Notes under the pieces: generated by a model
What the model saw: only the letters and a program-made list of their open reading frames with translations
Told to the model about the DNA's origin: nothing
Database searches by the model: none
Part shown: piece after piece, positions 42,299 to 50,427 of the stretch
How positions within the stretch are numbered: the first letter of the stretch is position 1
Layout: each line of letters starts with the position of its first letter
Program-made: the position numbers and the translations under genes
Assembly (NCBI RefSeq): GCF_040096355.1
Contig: NZ_JBBMEX010000002.1
Span: 1 to 64,000 of the forward strand
Origin: Maccoyibacter intestinihominis
GTDB lineage: Bacteria; Bacillota; Clostridia; Lachnospirales; Lachnospiraceae
DNA: 64,000 nucleotides
Reading direction: 5' to 3'

Positions 42299-43261
42299 AT
42301 GAAATTTCAAAAATATATGGCAGTTGGTATCTTAGGTCTGACCATGGCATTGGGATTTAGCGGATGTCAGAGTGAGAACCAGAAGAATCAGGATGCCTAT
42401 CGTAAGATTGGAATTAACAGTATGGCAGAGGGCGATTATGATAAGGCGGTCAAATCCTTTCAGAAAGCCTTAGATACGTCATTAGGAAAAATCGGTGCCG
42501 AGGAGATAGACATCTGTTATTATAAGGCAGCTGCCCAGTTTGCAAAAAAAGATTATGACGGTGCGATCGAAACTTATACGTCACTGATCGATTATGATAA
42601 GGAAAATGCGAATGCATACTATCTGCGTGGAAGTGTCTATTTAGATACAGATAAAAAAGACAAGGCATTCAAAGATTATAAGAATGCGGTCAAATATGCA
42701 GGAAGAGAGTATGAGATTTACGAGGGCATTTACGAGAATCTGACCAATAAAGGTGAAACAGAGGAAGCGAAGAACTATCTGAAAAAAGCACTGGACATCA
42801 AGCCAAAGGATGGTGCAGATTATGCGGAGCAGGGACATGTGTACTATCTCTTAGAAGATTATACACAGGCAAAGAGCAGTCTGGACCGGGCAATTGATAA
42901 GGATGATAAGACAGCACTGCTGTATTTAGCAGAGGTCTATAATGCAACGGATCAACAGGAACAGGGGCAGGCACTTTTAGAAAGCTATGTCAAAGAAAAC
43001 GCAAAAGACAGTGAAGCGTTGAATACCTTAGGCATGATGCAGATGAAAGACGGTAATTACGAGGATGCTTTAAAATATTTTCAGATGGGCTTGAAAAATA
43101 AGGATGCCGTGAACAAACAGGAACTGATGAAAAATGAGATTGCCGCCTATGAGTACAGCGGTGATTTTGAGTCGGCAAAAAAGACGATGCAAGCCTATAT
43201 CAAAGAATATAAAAGTGACGAAGAGGCAGTTCGGGAATACACATTTTTAAAGACCAGATAG
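42299..43261 (+). CDS. TPR-repeat lipoprotein
   Basis: A 320-residue exported lipoprotein. Signal peptide with lipobox LGFSGC (Cys about 23), then about seven tetratricopeptide repeats (AYRKIGINSMAEGDYDKAVKSFQKAL, AAAQFAKKDYDGAIETYTSLIDYD, GHVYYLLEDYTQAKSSLDRAI, LGMMQMKDGNYEDALKYFQMGL). TPR proteins on the outer membrane face serve as protein-contact scaffolds; the partner is unknown. It is followed 9 bases later by hflX, with which it is probably cotranscribed. Confidence 0.85.
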   Translation: MKFQKYMAVGILGLTMALGFSGCQSENQKNQDAYRKIGINSMAEGDYDKAVKSFQKALDTSLGKIGAEEIDICYYKAAAQFAKKDYDGAIETYTSLIDYDKENANAYYLRGSVYLDTDKKDKAFKDYKNAVKYAGREYEIYEGIYENLTNKGETEEAKNYLKKALDIKPKDGADYAEQGHVYYLLEDYTQAKSSLDRAIDKDDKTALLYLAEVYNATDQQEQGQALLESYVKENAKDSEALNTLGMMQMKDGNYEDALKYFQMGLKNKDAVNKQELMKNEIAAYEYSGDFESAKKTMQAYIKEYKSDEEAVREYTFLKTR

Positions 43262-43270
43262 GAGAAAAGC

Positions 43271-44509
43271 ATGCCGCTTTATGAAGTAGAACAGGAGACA
43301 GAGCGTGTCATTTTAGTAGGTGTTTCACAGCAGGACGGCGACGATGCCGAGGATTCGGTAGCAGAGTTGGCAGAACTGGTGGAGACTGCCGGTGCAGTCG
43401 TTGTGGGAACACTGATCCAAAAGAGAGAGAATATCCATCCGGGGACCTATGTCGGGACCGGCAAGGTATTTGAATTAGAAGAACTGATAGAACAGACCGG
43501 TGCAACCGGAATTGTCTGTGACGATGAGTTATCACCGGCGCAGTTGAAAAATTTAGAAGAAGCATTAAAGACAAAGGTCATGGACCGGACGCTGATCATT
43601 TTGGATATTTTTGCTACAAGAGCTTCTACCAGCGAAGGAAAGATACAGGTAGAGTTAGCACAGCTGAAATACCGTTTAAGCCGTCTGAGCGGATTGGGAC
43701 CTTCTCTGTCACGATTGGGTGGCGGGATTGGTACGAGAGGTCCCGGTGAGAAAAAATTAGAGATGGACAGGCGGTTGATCAACAGCCGTGTGGCACAGTT
43801 GAACAGGGAATTAAAAGAGGTGCAAAGGCATCGTGAGGTCAACAGACAGCAGCGGAAGCGAAGCGGGATACCGGTGGTGGCAGTGGTCGGTTATACCAAT
43901 GCAGGAAAATCCACACTGTTAAATCATTTAACGAATGCAGAAGTTTTAGAAGAGGATAAGCTGTTTGCGACCTTAGATCCGACAACGAGGATTTTAGAAC
44001 TGACTAACCATCAGAAGGTGCTGATGACAGATACGGTAGGATTTATCCGCAAACTGCCGCATCACTTAATTGATGCTTTCCGGAGTACCTTAGAGGAGGC
44101 AAAGTATGCAGATATCATTTTGCATGTGGTAGATGCCTCAAATCCGCAGATGGATAAACAGATGTATATCGTATATGATACCCTGCGGAATTTAGAAGTA
44201 GAGGGCAAAAAGATCATTACGGCGTTTAATAAAACAGACCGTATCGGGCAGCCGGAACCGCTGCATGATTTTCGTGCGGAGCGGACTGTTCATATTTCCG
44301 CAAAATACGGAGACGGTTTAGAGGATTTAAAAAATATCTTAGAAGAAATTTTACGCGAAGAAAAAGATTTTTTAGAGTGCACGATACCATATCGGGATGC
44401 CGGAGTCATCCAGAAGATCCGCGAAAAGGGCGAGCTTTTAAGCGAAGAATACCGGGAAGACGGCATTTTTGTGCGTGCCTGGGTACCAAAAGAGTTTCAC
44501 TATATGTAG
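43271..44509 (+). CDS. hflX: Ribosome-associated GTPase HflX
   Basis: A 412-residue GTPase that splits stalled or hibernating 70S ribosomes. N-terminal HflX domain (about 30-130; LIQKRENIHPGTYVGTGKVFELEELI, DDELSPAQLKNLEEAL), middle glycine-rich linker LGGGIGTRGPGEKKLE (about 155-172), and G domain from about 196: G1 VVGYTNAGKSTLLNHL, G3 MTDTVGFIRKLPHHLI, G4 FNKTD, and HISAKYGDGLEDL. RBS GGAGAAAAGC. The stop codon at 44507-44509 lies inside the first NrdR box of nrdD. Confidence 0.95.
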   Translation: MPLYEVEQETERVILVGVSQQDGDDAEDSVAELAELVETAGAVVVGTLIQKRENIHPGTYVGTGKVFELEELIEQTGATGIVCDDELSPAQLKNLEEALKTKVMDRTLIILDIFATRASTSEGKIQVELAQLKYRLSRLSGLGPSLSRLGGGIGTRGPGEKKLEMDRRLINSRVAQLNRELKEVQRHREVNRQQRKRSGIPVVAVVGYTNAGKSTLLNHLTNAEVLEEDKLFATLDPTTRILELTNHQKVLMTDTVGFIRKLPHHLIDAFRSTLEEAKYADIILHVVDASNPQMDKQMYIVYDTLRNLEVEGKKIITAFNKTDRIGQPEPLHDFRAERTVHISAKYGDGLEDLKNILEEILREEKDFLECTIPYRDAGVIQKIREKGELLSEEYREDGIFVRAWVPKEFHYM

Positions 44510-44544
44510 AAAGTTCAACAAAAAATGAACACTACATATAGTGC
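44497..44544 (+). promoter_or_regulatory. Tandem NrdR boxes
   Basis: Two copies of the 16-bp NrdR-box palindrome (consensus close to ACACTATATATAGTGT): TCACTATATGTAGAAA at 44497-44512 (11 of 16) and ACACTACATATAGTGC at 44529-44544 (14 of 16). Their starts are 32 bases apart, three helical turns, the spacing known for NrdR-controlled ribonucleotide reductase operons. The first overlaps the hflX stop codon, and the second ends 9 bases before the -35 of nrdD. Confidence 0.82.
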
Positions 44545-44553
44545 TTTTTTATA

Positions 44554-44582
44554 TTGACTTCAAAAATGCGATTTGATAGAAT
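44554..44582 (+). promoter_or_regulatory. nrdD promoter
   Basis: TTGACT (44554-44559), 17-base spacer, TAGAAT (44577-44582), just downstream of the NrdR boxes. Confidence 0.75.
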
Positions 44583-44639
44583 AGACGTACACGATTTGAA
44601 AAGCGTATCTTGTGAACAGGTATGGAGGGTGATGGAATA

Positions 44640-47003
44640 ATGTTCAAAGTAGTGAAAAGAGATGGGGAGACCGATGACTTTAATCTGGCAAAAATTCGTG
44701 GAGCGATAGAGAAAGCGTTCAAAGCAACGGGCAAGGAATATACAGATGATATCATAGAGCTGTTAGGGCTTCGGGTCACTGCAGATTTTCAGTCTAAGAT
44801 TAAAGACGGAGTTGTCCATGTAGAGGATATCCAAGACAGCGTTGAGACCGTGTTAGAGCAGGCGGGTTATACAGATGTTGCAAAAGCATACATTTTATAC
44901 CGCAAGCAGCGTGAAAAAATGAGAAATATGAAGTCTACGATTTTAAATTATAAGGAAATTGTAGACAGCTATGTAAAGGTAGAGGACTGGCGTGTCAAAG
45001 AGAATTCTACCGTTACATATTCCGTAGGAGGCTTGATCTTAAGCAACTCCGGAGCGGTTACAGCCAATTACTGGCTTTCAGAGATTTATGATGAGGAGAT
45101 CGCAAATGCACACCGCAACTGTGACATCCATATTCATGATCTGTCCATGCTGACCGGTTACTGTGCAGGCTGGTCTTTAAAACAGTTGATCCAGGAAGGT
45201 CTTGGTGGAATTCCGGGTAAGATCACTTCTTCTCCGGCAAAACATCTTTCCGTATTGTGTAACCAGATGGTGAACTTCCTTGGGATTATGCAGAATGAGT
45301 GGGCAGGAGCACAGGCATTTTCTTCCTTTGATACCTACCTTGCACCATTTGTCAAAGTGGACAACTTATCCTATGAGGAAGTAAAAAAATGCATTGAGTC
45401 ATTCATCTATGGTGTAAATACACCAAGCCGCTGGGGAACACAGTCACCGTTTTCCAATATTACTTTAGACTGGACCGTTCCAAACGATTTAGCAGAACTT
45501 CCTGCGATCGTTGGTGGCAAAGAAATGGACTTTAAGTACAAAGACTGTAAAAAAGAAATGGATATGGTCAACAAGGCATTCATTGAAACCATGATCGAAG
45601 GAGATGCGAACGGAAGAGGATTCCAGTATCCGATACCGACTTACTCTATTACGAGTGATTTTGACTGGTCTGATACAGAGAACAACCGTCTTTTGTTTGA
45701 AATGACATCGAAGTACGGAACACCGTATTTTTCAAACTATATCAACAGTGATATGGAGCCGAGTGATGTGCGTTCCATGTGCTGTCGTCTGCGTCTGGAT
45801 CTGCGTGAACTGCGGAAAAAATCGGGTGGTTTCTTCGGTTCCGGCGAGAGTACAGGTTCTGTAGGTGTAGTAACGATCAATCTGCCGAGAATTGCATATC
45901 TGTCTAAGAATGAAAAAGAATTCTATCACAGATTAGATCATATGATGGATATTTCGGCACGTTCTTTGAAGATTAAAAGAGGCGTTATTTCCAAGCTGTT
46001 AGATGAGGGACTTTATCCGTATACCAAGCGTTATCTTGGAACCTTTGATAACCACTTCTCAACGATTGGGCTGATCGGTATGAACGAAGTGGGACTGAAT
46101 GCAAAATGGCTTGGCGAGGACTTAACACACGAGGAAACACAGGAGTTTGCCAAAGATGTTTTAAATCATATGCGTGAGCGTCTGAGTGACTATCAGGAGG
46201 CGTATGGTGATTTATACAACTTAGAAGCAACACCGGCAGAATCCACAACATACCGTTTGGCAAAATATGATAAAAAGCAATATCCTGGCATTATTACGGC
46301 AGGACGTGAGGGCGAAACACCGTATTACACGAACAGCTCTCATCTTCCGGTAGGCTATACCTCAGATATTTTTGAGGCATTGGATATTCAGGATGAGCTT
46401 CAGACCTTATATACCTCAGGAACTGTATTCCATGCATTCCTTGGAGAAAAACTTCCGGATTGGAAAGCGGCAGCAACGCTGGTACGAAAGATCGCACAGA
46501 ACTACAAACTGCCGTATTATACGATTTCTCCAACCTATTCGATCTGCAAAGAACATGGTTATATTGCAGGGGAACATTTTACCTGTCCTCACTGTGGAAA
46601 AGAAGCAGAGGTTTACAGCCGGATCACCGGTTATTACCGTCCGGTTCAGAACTGGAATGATGGAAAGACACAGGAATACAAAGATCGTAAATTGTATGAG
46701 ATCAATCCTTCGAAATTAAGTGAAGTCAAGACAAATATTGTTACGATTTCAAAGGATGAGGTCAAAGTGGAGCCGACCGATAACATCCGCTATCTGTTTA
46801 CAACCAAGACCTGTCCGAACTGTGCAGCAGCAAAAGAAATTCTGGGCGAAGAAAATTATGTGCTGATCGACGCAGAGGAAAATCAGGAACTGGTTGAAAA
46901 ATATGGTGTTATGCAGGCACCAACGCTTGTCGTAGTAGAAAATAACAGGGCAAAAAAATACGTCAATGCGTCAAATATCAAAAAGTATGTAGAAACAAAA
47001 TAA
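44640..47003 (+). CDS. nrdD: Anaerobic (class III) ribonucleotide reductase with fused glutaredoxin-like tail
   Basis: Makes dNTPs without oxygen by glycyl-radical chemistry. 787 residues. ATP-cone at about 1-90 (FKVVKRDGETDDFNLAKIRGAIEKAF), catalytic barrel (DIHIHDLSMLTGYCAGWSL; active-site Cys in SDVRSMCCRLRLDLREL), zinc site CKEHG...CPHCG (about 640-665), and the glycyl radical loop SRITGYYRPVQNWNDGK (about 670). A glutaredoxin/thioredoxin-like domain with CPNC follows (about 710-787, YLFTTKTCPNC...YGVMQAPTLVVV), a fusion that may supply reductant. ATG 44640 behind GGAGGGTG. No nrdG activase gene follows. Confidence 0.95.
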   Translation: MFKVVKRDGETDDFNLAKIRGAIEKAFKATGKEYTDDIIELLGLRVTADFQSKIKDGVVHVEDIQDSVETVLEQAGYTDVAKAYILYRKQREKMRNMKSTILNYKEIVDSYVKVEDWRVKENSTVTYSVGGLILSNSGAVTANYWLSEIYDEEIANAHRNCDIHIHDLSMLTGYCAGWSLKQLIQEGLGGIPGKITSSPAKHLSVLCNQMVNFLGIMQNEWAGAQAFSSFDTYLAPFVKVDNLSYEEVKKCIESFIYGVNTPSRWGTQSPFSNITLDWTVPNDLAELPAIVGGKEMDFKYKDCKKEMDMVNKAFIETMIEGDANGRGFQYPIPTYSITSDFDWSDTENNRLLFEMTSKYGTPYFSNYINSDMEPSDVRSMCCRLRLDLRELRKKSGGFFGSGESTGSVGVVTINLPRIAYLSKNEKEFYHRLDHMMDISARSLKIKRGVISKLLDEGLYPYTKRYLGTFDNHFSTIGLIGMNEVGLNAKWLGEDLTHEETQEFAKDVLNHMRERLSDYQEAYGDLYNLEATPAESTTYRLAKYDKKQYPGIITAGREGETPYYTNSSHLPVGYTSDIFEALDIQDELQTLYTSGTVFHAFLGEKLPDWKAAATLVRKIAQNYKLPYYTISPTYSICKEHGYIAGEHFTCPHCGKEAEVYSRITGYYRPVQNWNDGKTQEYKDRKLYEINPSKLSEVKTNIVTISKDEVKVEPTDNIRYLFTTKTCPNCAAAKEILGEENYVLIDAEENQELVEKYGVMQAPTLVVVENNRAKKYVNASNIKKYVETK

Positions 47004-47039
47004 TCTCCAATATGCAGAAAAAAGATTGAAATAGAACGG

Positions 47040-47073
47040 AATGCCGCAGCAAGCGATAGGTTGTTGTGGCATT
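47040..47073 (+). terminator. Stem-loop after nrdD
   Basis: A 13-bp stem with two G-U pairs (47040-47052 with 47061-47073) and an 8-base loop, followed by TTTAAAATT. A likely terminator with a weak T-run. Confidence 0.6.
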
Positions 47074-47193
47074 TAAAATTGATGAAAAATGACGATAGCA
47101 GACAAAAAAGGAGTATGGTAGAATAGTACATCATTGATGATGAAAGAATAAAATGAGTAATGACGCTGGATGTAATGAATATTATCTGGAAAA

Positions 47194-47212
47194 CTCGCAC
47201 CAGTGGTGCGAG
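47194..47212. promoter_or_regulatory. Palindrome at the start of the DUF1016 gene
   Basis: CTCGCACCA-G-TGGTGCGAG, a perfect 19-base palindrome ending 14 bases before ATG 47227. A second copy (17 of 19 bases) lies inside the gene at 47518-47536, where it encodes LAPLVRE. Confidence 0.75.
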
Positions 47213-47226
47213 AAATGGAGAAGAGT

Positions 47227-48249
47227 ATGGGAAACAATGAAATACAGGGTTATGAACCTTTTGTTGATGAATTAAAACAATTAATACATAAAAAGCAATA
47301 TCATGTATTAAAGGTAATAAATGCAGAAACGATCAATCTTTACTGGGAGATTGGAGAAGAAATATACAGGCAACAGCAGGAAAAAGGCTGGGGAAAATCA
47401 ATTGTTCAGATTTTGTCTCAGGAATTACAGAAAGAATTCTCGGGAGCAAAGGGGTATTCTGCTGCAAATTTGTGGAGAATGCGTAATTTCTATTTGACAT
47501 ATCGTGATTCAGAAAAACTCGCACCACTGGTGCGGGAAATTAGTTGGAGTAATAATATCATCATTATGGAAAAATGTAAGGATGATTTAGAACGAGAGTT
47601 TTATATCCAGATGTCAAAACAATATGGTTGGACCAAACGTATTTTATCAAATTTTATTGAAGCAAAGACATATGAGAAATATTTGACTAATCAAACGAAT
47701 TTTGATCTAACAGTGCCGGAAGAAAGAAGAGTACAGGCAAAACTGGCTGTAAAGGATGAATATACGTTTGACTTTGCGGAACTTTCTCCGGAGTATTCAG
47801 AACATGAATTAGAACTCCAGTTGGTAAATAATATTAGAGCCTTTTTAATTGAAATGGGTGGGGATTTTACATTTATAGGGAATCAATATCATTTGATGGC
47901 TGGTAGCAGGGATTTATATATAGATCTTTTGTTATTTCACAGACGGTTGAGAAGTCTGGTTGCTATAGAACTGAAAATAGGAGAGTTTGAAGCAGAATAT
48001 GCGGGAAAAATGCAATTATATCTGACTGCATTGGATGAACAGGTAAAATTACCGGATGAAAATCCATCAATTGGTATGATTATCTGTAAAAGCAAGGATA
48101 AGACATATGTGGAATATGCACTGAAGCAGACGAGTGCCCCAATCGGTGTGGCTACATATCAGTTAAGGAGTACGTTGCCGGATAATATGAAAGCAATGTT
48201 ACCGGAGCCGGAAGAGATTGCAAAGAGGCTAAGGATATTCGAACAGTAA
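47227..48249 (+). CDS. DUF1016/YhcG-family PD-(D/E)XK nuclease-like protein
   Basis: A 340-residue protein. N-terminal DUF1016 winged-helix region at about 10-160 (VDELKQLIHKKQYHVLKVINAETINLYWEIGEEIYRQQQEKGWGKSIVQILSQELQKEF, GYSAANLWRMRNFYLTY, LAPLVREISWSNNIIIMEKCKD). C-terminal nuclease domain at about 190-330 with the core D-LLLFHRRLRSLVAIELKIGEF (D...E-x-K) and a Q at AGKMQLYLTAL. Related proteins occur beside restriction-modification or mobile genes, and some act in DNA defence or recombination. Here it is alone. ATG 47227 (GGAG close by) is preferred over GTG 47203, which lies in the palindrome. Confidence 0.85.
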   Translation: MGNNEIQGYEPFVDELKQLIHKKQYHVLKVINAETINLYWEIGEEIYRQQQEKGWGKSIVQILSQELQKEFSGAKGYSAANLWRMRNFYLTYRDSEKLAPLVREISWSNNIIIMEKCKDDLEREFYIQMSKQYGWTKRILSNFIEAKTYEKYLTNQTNFDLTVPEERRVQAKLAVKDEYTFDFAELSPEYSEHELELQLVNNIRAFLIEMGGDFTFIGNQYHLMAGSRDLYIDLLLFHRRLRSLVAIELKIGEFEAEYAGKMQLYLTALDEQVKLPDENPSIGMIICKSKDKTYVEYALKQTSAPIGVATYQLRSTLPDNMKAMLPEPEEIAKRLRIFEQ

Positions 48250-48327
48250 ATATTCGTATCTATATATTTGGCGTGAAGGTAGAAAAATAATAGCTGACAG
48301 ATACTCCATCAAATGCGAAAAAAACTA

Positions 48328-48356
48328 TTGACAAAATACGCCAGAGTCAGTATAAT
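48328..48356 (+). promoter_or_regulatory. tRNA-Gly promoter
   Basis: Consensus TTGACA (48328-48333), 17-base spacer and consensus TATAAT (48351-48356), ending 22 bases before the tRNA. Confidence 0.92.
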
Positions 48357-48378
48357 AGCATTTGTGTTTAACACTTAT

Positions 48379-48451
48379 GCGCGAGTGGCTCAGTTGGTGG
48401 AGCACGACCTTGCCAAGGTCGGGGTCGCGGGTTCGAGTCCCGTCTCGCGCT
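48379..48451 (+). tRNA. tRNA-Gly (anticodon GCC)
   Basis: A 73-base cloverleaf: acceptor GCGCGAG (48379-48385) with CTCGCGC (48444-48450), D-arm GGCTCAGTTGGTGGAGC, anticodon stem CGACC/GGTCG (48405-48409 with 48417-48421) around TTGCCAA with GCC at 48412-48414, and T-arm GCGGG-TTCGAGT-CCCGT. Discriminator T at 48451; no CCA is encoded. It has its own promoter and terminator. Confidence 0.97.
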
Positions 48452-48468
48452 CTTTTTTATTTTTAGTT

Positions 48469-48505
48469 AAACCCCTGCAGCATGAGACTTTGCAGGGGTT
48501 TTTCT
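48469..48505 (+). terminator. Terminator of the tRNA gene
   Basis: An 11-bp stem AAACCCCTGCA/TGCAGGGGTTT (48469-48479 with 48491-48501) followed by more T. Confidence 0.9.
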
Positions 48506-48638
48506 TTGTGTAAAAGGAACTACATGATTGAGTGACCGAGAGTGACTGTCATCCGATAATGAGATTGTTTTAAGCAATTCTTGCATAAGACATCTCCCCA
48601 TCCTATAAACTTTACTAAGAATAAGTTTCGTGGTTCGT

Positions 48639-49454
48639 ATGAAAATAAAAAAAATCAGAAAAAAGAAAGCAGCATCCGTGATCGCAGCGGCACTGGTTCT
48701 CTTTTTAGCAGGAAACGGAGCAGCGTCTTTGACGCATCAATGTCTGAGCAATTTTTCTCCTAAAAAAGAACAGGTGGAAAACTGGGGACTTGGATTCGGG
48801 ACGGAAGGTACGCAGCCAAGTGGAAATGCGACACCGGAGGAACTCAAAGAATACGATGCACATTATATCGGAGATGCAAAAAAGAAGGTATTGTACCTGA
48901 CGTTTGATTGCGGCTATGAGAACGGCAATACGGAAAATATCATGGCGGCATTGAAAAAGCACAATGCACCGGCAACCTTTTTTGTGGTGGGAAATTTCTT
49001 AGAGACGAGTCCGGATCTGGTAAAAAAGATGGTAAAGGAAGGCTACACGGTAGGAAACCATACTTATCATCATCCCGATATGTCCTCCATTTCGGATAAG
49101 GCATCGTTTCAGAAAGAATTAGAGGGAGTGTCAAACTTATATAAGGAAATTACCGGAAAGGAAATGACGAAATACTATCGTCCACCGCAGGGAAAATACA
49201 GCACGGAGAATCTGAAGATGGCGAAAGAGTTAGGCTATCAGACCTATTTCTGGAGCCTTGCCTATGTGGACTGGAATGTGGATGCACAGCCGACGAAAGA
49301 GGAGGCATTTGATAAACTGCTTCCAAGAGTGCATCCGGGTGCGATCGTACTGCTGCATAATACATCTAAGACAAATGGGGAAATACTCGATGAACTGCTG
49401 ACAAAGTGGGAAGAGATGGGATATACATTCAAACCGCTTTCGGAATTAAAATAA
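48639..49454 (+). CDS. pdaA: PdaA-type polysaccharide deacetylase
   Basis: Delta-lactam-biosynthetic de-N-acetylase; removes the acetyl group of muramic acid so that muramic delta-lactam can form, in Bacillus as part of spore cortex maturation. 271 residues from ATG 48639 (GTG 48630 is also possible; neither has a good RBS). Basic N-terminal signal/anchor (about 1-30), then the NodB domain: metal Asp motif YLTFDCGYENGNTENIM (about 80), VGNHTYHHPDMS (about 130), YRPPQGKYS (about 172), DWNVDAQ (about 205) and IVLLHNTSKTN. The first Asp of the usual D-D pair is replaced by D-C, as in PdaA. Confidence 0.88.
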   Translation: MKIKKIRKKKAASVIAAALVLFLAGNGAASLTHQCLSNFSPKKEQVENWGLGFGTEGTQPSGNATPEELKEYDAHYIGDAKKKVLYLTFDCGYENGNTENIMAALKKHNAPATFFVVGNFLETSPDLVKKMVKEGYTVGNHTYHHPDMSSISDKASFQKELEGVSNLYKEITGKEMTKYYRPPQGKYSTENLKMAKELGYQTYFWSLAYVDWNVDAQPTKEEAFDKLLPRVHPGAIVLLHNTSKTNGEILDELLTKWEEMGYTFKPLSELK

Positions 49455-49515
49455 AGAGTCATATTTTAACAGGTGGAAGCATAATCTATAGTAATGAAAA
49501 AATGAGGAGGTTCCA

Positions 49516-49953
49516 TTGAGTTCAAAAACAAAAATCGTAGTATTCCACATGAAAGAATTGATCTATACGGCAATATTTGTGGGATTGGCAATTCTTTTTA
49601 TCATACTGATGGTATGTATGTTTGATAAAAAAGGAGATGACAAAAAGACAAAAGAAACCATGAAATATCAGGCAGGAGTCTATACCTCCTCAATCTTATT
49701 TAACGACAATGTGTTGGATGTTGAGGTGGCAGTAGATGAAAAAAAGATTAAATCCATTTCACTGGTAAATCTGGATGAATCGACGGCAACCATGTATCCC
49801 TTAGTAGAACCGGCGTTAGAGAGTCTGTCAGAGCAGATCTATAAAAAACAATCGCTGGAAAATATTACATATAGTGAAGAAAATCAATACACCAGCATGG
49901 TGCTGATCAATGCCATAGAGGATGCGTTAGACAAAGCAGAAGTGAAAAAGTAG
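49516..49953 (+). CDS. Membrane-anchored small protein, possibly FMN-bind-like
   Basis: A 145-residue protein from TTG 49516 behind GAGGAGG. One N-terminal membrane segment (about 15-36) with an outward domain after it. YQAGVYTSSILFNDNVLDVEVAVDEKKIKSISLVNLDEST and the final STMVLINAIEDAL-like helix faintly recall FMN-binding (FMN_bind) domains, in which a Thr or Ser carries covalent FMN, but the SGATxT motif is not there. I treat it as unassigned. It ends in a terminator convergent with the next gene. Confidence 0.6.
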   Translation: MSSKTKIVVFHMKELIYTAIFVGLAILFIILMVCMFDKKGDDKKTKETMKYQAGVYTSSILFNDNVLDVEVAVDEKKIKSISLVNLDESTATMYPLVEPALESLSEQIYKKQSLENITYSEENQYTSMVLINAIEDALDKAEVKK

Positions 49954-49968
49954 TGGAAGCAAAAGAAC

Positions 49969-50006
49969 CCCACGGAGATTGTATACAATAATCTCCGTGG
50001 GATTTT
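49969..50006 (+). terminator. Rho-independent terminator
   Basis: A perfect 12-bp stem CCCACGGAGATT/AATCTCCGTGGG (49969-49980 with 49990-50001), then ATTTT. Confidence 0.88.
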
Positions 50007-50028
50007 GAACATTTGAAAACAACAGAAA

Positions 50029-50271
50029 CTATTCTGCCTGCACTAACGAATTCTGGTAATCTGCAAGTGCGGAAGCATCCACTTCAATCGTCTCAGCAGT
50101 CTTATTAGAAGCCTGTCTCTGATAAATGGAATAACCACCCCAGCCGATGATAGCGGCACACAGGGCAACTGCGCATACACGGATAGTAGCGAGCTTTGTT
50201 TTTTCTTTCTGCATATCTTTTTTCCGGCTTGCCTTAGCGGCTTTATTGCGATCTACTTTTTCCTGGCTCAT
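50029..50271 (-). CDS. Small single-span membrane protein (80 aa)
   Basis: A minus-strand ORF with RBS AAGGAG upstream of ATG 50271. It has a highly basic N-terminus (EKVDRNKAAKASRKKDMQKEKTK), one membrane segment (about 29-47) and an acidic outside tail ending YQNSLVQAE. No known family; similar small proteins are common near PdaA and thyA in this group, as far as I recall, but I cannot name one. Confidence 0.65.
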   Translation of the reverse strand: MSQEKVDRNKAAKASRKKDMQKEKTKLATIRVCAVALCAAIIGWGGYSIYQRQASNKTAETIEVDASALADYQNSLVQAE

Positions 50272-50366
50272 AGTATAAAAAACTCCTTAATAGAAATATT
50301 TTTTTTGTATTATAGCACATTTTTATGCAAAAGAGCAAAAAAATAAAAAAGATAGCAAAAGTGCGG

Positions 50367-50395
50367 TTGCAAGCATAGGAAAAATGGGATAAAAT
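50367..50395 (+). promoter_or_regulatory. thyA operon promoter
   Basis: TTGCAA (50367-50372), 17-base spacer, TAAAAT (50390-50395), 32 bases before thyA. It may drive the whole run to ilvN and beyond, since no terminator is seen up to the metallophosphoesterase gene. Confidence 0.65.
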
Positions 50396-50427
50396 CAATA
50401 GTGAATAAGTAGCAGAGGAGAACATGT

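Noticed and set aside
43308..43842. Minus-strand ORFs within hflX, pyk, nrdD and ilvB
   Set aside because: They are shadows of well-supported genes on the plus strand, with no RBS and no conserved protein pattern.
44521..44551. Intrinsic terminator for hflX (CACTA...TAGTG then T-run)
   Set aside because: The stem is only five to six bases and matches the NrdR-box consensus with correct spacing to a second box, so a regulatory site explains it better. A minor terminator role is not excluded.
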